Shown in pieces: positions 58,424 through 64,000 of a DNA stretch of 64,000 bases. Source of the stretch: Cristatella mucedo (taxonomy: Eukaryota; Bryozoa; Phylactolaemata; Cristatellidae); assembly GCA_009760855.2 (NCBI GenBank), contig WPIO01000001.1:17932501-17996500 (forward strand), given 5' to 3'. Position 1 is the first letter of the stretch; each line of letters begins with the position of its first letter. Below the pieces are notes generated by a model. The model made no database searches, had not been told where the DNA came from, and saw only the letters and a program-made list of their open reading frames with translations. Both the position numbers and the translations under genes were made by a program.

Positions 58424-58513
58424 CGAGTGCATGGCGCCGACTAAATTGGGGACGGCTGCATGTCCGCTGCCGTTCTGGAATGCCGGGGAGCAGAGCCCGG
58501 CATGCTGGCTCGT
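58424..58513 (-). CDS. vWA/TSP1 adhesion protein: short cysteine-containing exon
   Basis: 90-base exon with a strong acceptor (CTCCTCCCCCCTCGCAG|AC) and donor ACTCG|GTGAGG, phase 1-1. Encodes about 30 residues including EPACRALLPGIPERQRTCSR. Two cysteines with RQRTCSRP suggest a reduced TSP1 repeat lacking the Trp strand. It could be an alternatively spliced cassette since skipping it keeps frame. Confidence 0.6.
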
Positions 58514-58772
58514 CTGCGAGGGGGGAGGAGGAGGCGCAATTAGGCGAGGCTGCAACCGCTCGCAGCGGCACAGGCCTGAGCTCGGCGCCACCGTTTGCAG
58601 ACGGGCACACGCATTGTGCAGCCGGCTCAGCGTGCGAGGTTCGCTCACGACGGAAGTGCGCGAGAGCGACCCCGAGGGAGGATCGCGCACGGCGGCGCTC
58701 GAGGCAGCGTCGCCGCTGCTAGGAGCGCCGCCGCCGCTGGTGCGGTGCAGCACCTGCGGCACTGCTGCTCAC

Positions 58773-59021
58773 CTTCCGTGTTGAGCCTCTTGCCACTGGC
58801 GGCGTCGTCGTCGTCGTCGTCCGCCGCCGCCGCCGAGCACTGGCACTGGACGGGCGAGCGGCACTTTTGCGTCATGGACGCAGCGCCGGAGCACGGCTTG
58901 CCGCCGTTGGCCGGCGGAGGGCTGCTGCACTCGCGCGTCATCGGGCGCACGCCCTCTCCGCACGTCACCGAGCATGTGCCGCTGGGCTCCCACGAAGTCC
59001 AGCCGCCGTCCACCGGTTCGG
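58773..59021 (-). CDS. vWA/TSP1 adhesion protein: TSP1 repeat 1
   Basis: Acceptor GCCGCCCTCAG|CC and donor ACGGAAG|GTGAGC, phase 1-1, 249 bases. Thrombospondin type 1 repeat: WTSW (C-mannosylation pattern), CSVTCG (O-fucosylation pattern), then MTRECSSPPPANGGKPCSG and two further Cys. It is followed by an Ala/Asp tract (AAAADDDDDDAASGKR) that is unusual in this family and comes from trinucleotide-type repeats. Confidence 0.85.
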
Positions 59022-60431
59022 CTGAGGGCGGCAATGGCGTGCAAAAATGAGGCTTATGCACGGAGGCTGCGGCAGCAGCAGCGGCAGCAGCAAAGCTCTG
59101 TCCGGCAGCAGTGAGAGAGAGCCTGAGAGAGCCAAAAGAGACGCATGCAGGTGGCCGCCCTCGGCTACTGTGCGATGCCAGCAGCCGTGGAGCGTGCGCT
59201 GTCGTCTGCTGTCATGCTCGGTACTGGTACAGAGGTGAAGGACGACTCAAAGCATGTAGTGCAGCACGAGGGAGCAGTGATGCAGCAAAGTCTAGTTGAC
59301 CGCGTGCCTTGTGCTAGACTTGGTGTGCTATGCTTCGTCTGCCAACTTGATCACTCGATGTCCTATTTACCTGGCGCTGCTGTATTGTTGTTGGCCTAAG
59401 CAGCTCGAGTGTGCCACCATCTTACAGCTATTTTAGATTCAAGCTCGGGCTTTGAACTCATTCTTACTTGGTTGTCACTGCGAGACAACTGTGTGTCAGT
59501 GAATTAGGCTTTGGCTTTGGATAACAATATGCTGCTTGCGCTGCCCACTCGAAAGGTATTGTGGGTATTCAGACCCAGACCCCATTGCATAATGTCAACT
59601 AGTCAGCTTGCAGCACTAACCTGTTTAACAGAAGTAGTGTTGACATAGACCCTCAAATAAGACACGTGCAGTGGTGATATGATACATAGCTTGCTTCCAC
59701 GATTCTCATGCAACGACGACTACTCTCCTGCTGCCGACTATGGCTCATCCTTTTCAGCGGTCCTGACTCTGCTATGCTTCCCACTTTCTCTTTGCTGCGT
59801 GAGACGAAGTCTGTTGGCTACCGAAAGCCGCTTAGGCTGTGAGTGGGCTATACAAAACTCTCTTGCGTAACACCAACATGGTCTTTGTGGAGTTACAGAC
59901 GTAGATACATTGTACATAGCTAACGATTTTATATTTTGCTCCACAGCACACCCTTGAGATTTACGATGGAGTTTAAATGATGCTTTGTCGAGGCAAAATA
60001 TAGTCAGTGAAATTAGCTTGGAAGGAGAGACTTAGTCATTACAATTTCTTCTTTTCTGGCAATTCCCTAAAATTTTGACGGCACCTGTACACACAAGTGT
60101 ATAGATTACACAGCACACACAGGAATGTATGCAGACTCTATATAAGATAATAGTTTATTCTGATTTGTAGGGCCTTTGGCTAATCAGGGCAGCATTTTAT
60201 TGATGTTACTTCTTAAAGAATAAAAGAACATAATTGTTTAACTCCGAGTAACTGAAGCAACCACGAGGTGGCTAATGAGTATTGCAATCTTTTGCACTAC
60301 ATGCCACTGTAGAGTGCGAACCTACGACCTTGATTGATGGTAATAGATGTGTCCCAATTAATACAATTCGTTGAATATGTACATTGGTGAATATGCATGT
60401 GCATACATATATGCATGCATGCACTTGCATG

Positions 60432-60435
<4 letters not shown>

Positions 60436-60464
<29 letters not shown>

Positions 60465-60474
60465 GCACACACAC
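60436..60474 (+). repeat. (CA)n microsatellite
   Basis: CGCGCACACAC run with one CACG variant. Confidence 0.9.
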
Positions 60475-60645
60475 GGACGAACACATAAACAAAAATGCAT
60501 AGCCAGAATATCGTCTATTGAAAGACTTCAGCAACAAAAACTATAGAGCCAGATCTGGAATTAAATATGGCATCTCTTGATTTGTGGTTGAGCAACTTAA
60601 CCCACGTGCACACACTCACACACACTACACACAAACACAGTTAAA

Positions 60646-60690
60646 TAACGTTATAGTATATAACGTTATAGTATATAACGTTATAGTATA
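60646..60690 (+). repeat. Three tandem copies of a 15-bp palindromic unit
   Basis: ATAACGTTATAGTAT occurs three times in a row; each contains the palindrome ATAACGTTAT. Confidence 0.9.
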
Positions 60691-60699
60691 TTTATATAT

Positions 60700-60946
60700 G
60701 TATATATATATATATATAGTATTTATATATATATATATATGTGTGTGTGTGTTATAGCGTTATATACTTAAATAAATTAGTTAACTATATTGCTGTAATT
60801 AATATATATATACATATATATAATATATAAATAATATAAATATATACATATACATATTATGATAACTATACTGCTATAATATATAAATAATATATAAATA
60901 TAAATAAATAAATATATATATATATATATAGACGTTACAAATATCA

Positions 60947-60981
<35 letters not shown>

Positions 60982-60985
60982 AAAT
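60700..60985 (+). repeat. Long AT-rich microsatellite block
   Basis: TATATA, AAATAA and GTGTGT runs mixed over about 280 bases. Confidence 0.9.
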
Positions 60986-61015
60986 AATAAGACGTTTTAG
61001 ACGTTACAAATATCA

Positions 61016-61053
<38 letters not shown>

Positions 61054-61083
61054 TGATATTTGTAACGTCTAAAACGTCTTATT
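60986..61083. repeat. 98-bp palindrome with AT-repeat centre
   Basis: Arms 60986-61020 and 61049-61083 are exact reverse complements (left arm starts AATAAGACGTTTTAGACGTT) around a TA run. A further copy of the arm GACGTTACAAATATCATACT lies at about 60930. Confidence 0.93.
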
Positions 61084-61317
61084 TTCTCTTATTTTGTCTA
61101 ATATATTGGGAAATGAAGTGTAATGGTGACTAGGGGTGTTATTTCCTGTCCAGGGGATCTAATGATTAAAAATACCATATTTAGAGGGTCGTGAACAGGT
61201 TTGTATGCTCTAAATACCAAAAATATTCGATTTATAAATAAAGAATCCTACTTTTCAGTTATTGCAGTCGAGTCTGGTATTGATTAAATGTGGTAAACGA
61301 GGGACGACTGTATTTAC

Positions 61318-61515
61318 ATCTACACAAACACCGGTGTACGTTTATATATATTACAGCTACATTGTACATGAATATGTCTATGTCCTTATATGAGTGCACT
61401 TAGTCCAGGCCACAGATCTACATACATACTGGTGTACATTTAAAGATATTAGAGCTACACCGTATACGAATATGTCTACGCAAATATGTGAGTGCATTTA
61501 GTCCTAGCCACAGAT
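61318..61515 (+). repeat. Diverged tandem repeat, period about 98 bp
   Basis: GGTGTACGTTTATATATATT at 61333 and GGTGTACATTTAAAGATATT at 61431 start two homologous units. Both end in GCCACAGAT. Confidence 0.85.
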
Positions 61516-61836
61516 TTCTTGGCGAAAGCTCTCGATTGTTAATTTTTGAGTCAACTCAACCTGTCTACCTGTCTATCTACAGGGTGTTAACATAGGAAGC
61601 CATCTAGAAGGCTCTAATATCTAGGAGCTATAGCTTTGATGGAACACTGTTGTATGGCACCCATATGTGTGTGTATGACATATGAAGTTTGTGGAAATTA
61701 GGTACTTTGCCTGCAGATCACAAGGGACTACTGCTGGATTCAATCATTGCAAACGAAGTATTCAATGTGAATCCTCGGCCAAAATGATAGTCCGCAGCTG
61801 TGCAGGATCTGCTGCAGTTACCAGGGCATCACTTAC

Positions 61837-62014
61837 GTGGCTGGAGTAGTCGGCATTGCCGGACCAGTGATTGTATATCTGCCTTGATCTTTAATAAGTC
61901 ACTGAAAAATCCCTTGAAGACACCAAGTTGTCGACCAGCTATTGCAAGTAGCTCATCATGGTCGGCGTTGGAACCGATCGCTATGGCATATGTTGTCACA
62001 CCTCCTTGGCGCAG
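61837..62014 (-). CDS. vWA/TSP1 adhesion protein: vWA domain 1, second part
   Basis: A 59-codon exon with acceptor TTTTCTTGACAG|C (phase 0) and donor CAGCCAC|GTAAGT (phase 1). Encodes LRQGGVTTYAIAIGSNADHD, ELLAIAGRQLGVFKGFFS and a closing helix. This is exactly the last strand and helix missing from the preceding exon, so the two together make one complete vWA fold of about 190 residues. Confidence 0.88.
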
Positions 62015-62255
62015 CTGTCAAGAAAAGGCCAGCCATTTGGAGGCAAACTGCTGCGAACCGTGGCTTTTTATCCTACATCTGCCTGCCATGATCACCCTGA
62101 GCAAGAGCAATTGGCAGGCACGAGGTAGGAACCATTCCCTGTGCACCATGCGAATATAGTGAACCAGCCTATTTCTCGTCCTCATGCTCATCCTTTCCTT
62201 CTTAAGCTGCACGAATACCGTCCTGCTGGTTAGAGCCGGAACAGATCGTTCTTAC

Positions 62256-62659
62256 CTTCTTAGCTTCTTCTGCTGTCTTTTGTGGGTCGTACGAGTGACC
62301 GTCGGTGACAATGAATGCCACTTTAGGTACACCGATGCGTGCCCCACTGCTAGGCAGCAGAAACCTGTTATGCAGGTAGCTGATGGCACGGTCGGTGTGC
62401 GTGCTGCCCACAACTTTTCGGATGCCGCGTAGTGCACGCTGCACCTGATCGGGGCTGCCGAACTCGTTGAGGTAGAATCCCTTGAAGGGTCGGTCAGAGA
62501 AAATGGCTGCACCGATACGGTGCTTGGTGGGTCCAACGTTGAATATTTCTACCAGGCTCGACAGGAAGTTCATAATCGTCCGGAAATCCGGTTCGTAGAT
62601 GCTGCTCGACGAGTCGACGAGGAATGCAATGTCAAGCTCCCGATTTCGTAAGTTGCAAT
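62256..62659 (-). CDS. vWA/TSP1 adhesion protein: vWA domain 1, first part
   Basis: Acceptor GGTTACAG|AT (phase 1) and donor CTAAGAAG|GTAAGA (phase 0). Encodes the first two thirds of a von Willebrand factor A domain with an intact metal-ion site (MIDAS): ELDIAFLVDSSSSIYEPDF gives DxSxS, STHTDRAISYL supplies the Thr, and VAFIVTDGHS supplies the Asp. Such domains bind extracellular ligands through a coordinated Mg ion. A second possible acceptor (CCTGCAG) 29 bases upstream would extend the exon. Confidence 0.88.
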
Positions 62660-62916
62660 CTGTAACCGTCGAGATGGCTGCAGGTGGCGATACAGGCGCC
62701 AGTCTATGGCTGCCCACTCCAATCGGCGCATGCTGTGCGCACGGGCTCAAGCCTTCTCAAGCATGCATGCGCAATGGCTTGGCACGCCTGTGTTGAAGCT
62801 TGCAGAGGAGTGCGGCCGACATGCCGCTGATGCTGCCGTCGCTGCCACCGCCGCAGCTGCCACTGCTGCTTCGGCGGTGGCTGCAACCGTCGAAGCAGCA
62901 GTTAAGCTCACAGTAC

Positions 62917-63201
62917 CTGTGACAGTGACGTTCCCGCTAGCCGCGAGCGGACCGTCAAGGAGGATCGGGTGCGTGGCTTGGCATTCAAGCTGACTGCCCG
63001 ATTGTCCCGTCGTAAAGCCGTAGTCGTTGACCGTGGCATCCGACGTTAGGCTGAACGAGTCGTCTACCAGGACGCCGTCCTTGTACCAGACAAGCCTGGT
63101 GCCGTTCACTGCCGGCGAGGTGCGGCATTGGAGCTGAACGCGGGTTTCCTTTTCCACCGGCTCCTTCGGCAAGCCGGTGATGACAGGCTGGCCAGGCTTC
63201 A
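62917..63201 (-). CDS. vWA/TSP1 adhesion protein: Ig-like domain exon
   Basis: Acceptor TTGTGCTGCAG|TG and donor GTCACAG|GTACTG, phase 1 at both ends, 285 bases. This is the classical layout of an exon-encoded Ig module. Encodes one I-/C2-type Ig domain: first Cys in RVQLQCRTS, core Trp in LVWYKDGVL, second Cys in SQLECQATH. It is the first exon seen of this gene; earlier exons, including the signal peptide, lie outside the window or are unrecognised. Confidence 0.85.
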
Positions 63202-63329
63202 CTGCAGCACAAAAGTCGCACACGTGACGCCCGACACGTCGGTTTGCCAGGACGTCGGCATTTGGCATCGTTTGTGCACTCAACAATTTTTCTTGCGTCC
63301 TGTCTGCATGCAGGAGCCAGCGGTGCTAT

Positions 63330-63500
63330 CTATCTCCTTTAGGATGTTGCCTCTAAATACGTTATTCTTGTTGTTTAACAAGCATGCTACCGCTAACCAT
63401 GCCATCGTGCTTCCTTTGCAGCAATTATAAGCGCCTAGAAAGAGATGAGTTCTCGGAGGGCGCTTTATCAAATGTATTATTATTATTATTACTGTTAGGT
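63330..63500 (+). mobile_element. LINE 3' tail
   Basis: AACAAGCATGCTACCGCTAA, TTTGCAGCAATTATAAGCGC, GAGATGAGTTCTCGGAGGGC and an ATT array. Confidence 0.82.
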
Positions 63501-63681
63501 GCGCAAAGATTATGCCATTTTGTGCAGAAGTAGTGAGCAGTTGTACCCGAGTCTGTGGGGGGGGAGGTAGCTGTCATTTTCAGGCAAGGATGCTGCATGC
63601 ATGGATGTACGGTGCCCTTGCTGGTTGGGCCTGAAGTCTTAAGCTGCATTTACAAGAGAAGCCCTGTTTCTGTTCTGCTTC

Positions 63682-63815
63682 AGGCGTCACCCAGACTGGG
63701 AGCATCACCCAGACTGGGGGCATCACCCAGACTGGGGGTATCACCCAGACTGGAGGCATCACCCAGACTGAGGTGTCACCCAGACTGGGAGTGTCACCCA
63801 GACTGGGAGAGGTTC
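63682..63815 (+). repeat. Minisatellite, unit about 18 bp
   Basis: About seven units of ATCACCCAGACTGGGGGC with small variants; two units are shortened at ATCA to GTGTCA/GTCA. Confidence 0.93.
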
Positions 63816-64000
63816 AAGTCTTAGGTAAGACTGAACCAAGACTCGGCAGCTGAGCATGGTTCTGCTCTTTCGACAAGACTTAGGCGAGACTGAGCAAACG
63901 ATTAATCATTGGTGCTGTCAAGGGCACGCCTTCTTCGTTGCTTTAAAAGCACGGCGAACGACTTAAACGGCTTAACCATTACAGTGTTCCACGAGAGTCC

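Larger units (their letters stand above)
59022..61836 (-). other. Intron between vWA 1 and TSP1 1
   Basis: 2.8 kb holding a CA array, long AT arrays, the 98-bp palindrome and a 98-bp-period tandem repeat. Phase 1 on both sides, so further modules could hide here, but I see none. Confidence 0.6.

Noticed and set aside
58275-58762. Longer frames around the short cysteine exon
   Set aside because: They run past clear splice signals; only the 90-base exon fits phase with both neighbours.
60777-61016. Ile-Tyr-rich frame
   Set aside because: Translation of AT repeats and the palindrome arm.
63685-63815. CRISPR-like periodic repeat
   Set aside because: Units are directly contiguous with no spacers, and the genome is eukaryotic; it is a minisatellite.

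Overview
This window comes from an animal nuclear genome, very probably an invertebrate. The evidence is intron-split genes with GT-AG junctions in matching phase, animal protein families (a class III POU homeobox factor, a TMEM70-like mitochondrial protein, and extracellular vWA/TSP1/Ig modules), long CpG-dense DNA around the developmental regulator, dense microsatellites, tRNA-derived SINEs, and an APE/RT LINE of L2/CR1 type. I cannot name the species.

Layout. About 2.0-16.2 kb is GC- and CpG-rich with trinucleotide arrays, and contains one supported gene: a class III POU factor on the minus strand. I model it as two exons (12042-12392 and 8728-9861) behind a TATA/Inr/CCAAT promoter at about 12.4-12.6 kb, with poly(A) signals near 8.1 kb. 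Composition turns AT-rich at about 16.2 kb. From 19 to 34 kb the sequence is mostly nested LINE and SINE copies, interrupted at 23.6-24.25 kb by the main coding exon of a TMEM70 homologue on the minus strand. A smaller CpG-rich patch at 35.3-36.2 kb looks like a promoter. At 40.05-48.92 kb on the plus strand I assembled a four-exon gene for a 388-residue protein; all three introns are phase 2. It weakly resembles the CCDC117/HCFC1R1 group. At 56.6-63.2 kb on the minus strand seven consecutive exons encode Ig, vWA (two exons), TSP1, a short cysteine exon, TSP1 and a second vWA. Every junction keeps frame. This is an adhesion or matrix protein that is open at both ends here.

The clearest repeat result is that the LINE and one tRNA-derived SINE family share their 3' end, a short hairpin followed by a short simple repeat. 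This is the signature of a SINE mobilised by its partner LINE. The LINE copies include a long ORF2 remnant, an internally deleted copy, two opposed copies and a twin-priming-like inversion.

I found no CRISPR array, no operon, no convincing functional tRNA gene and no clearly new multi-gene system. The best leads for follow-up are the two perfect GC-rich hairpins (6.7 and 15.6 kb), the 98-bp AT palindrome (61 kb), the POU first-exon frame question, and the vWA/TSP1 gene whose second vWA lacks the metal site.
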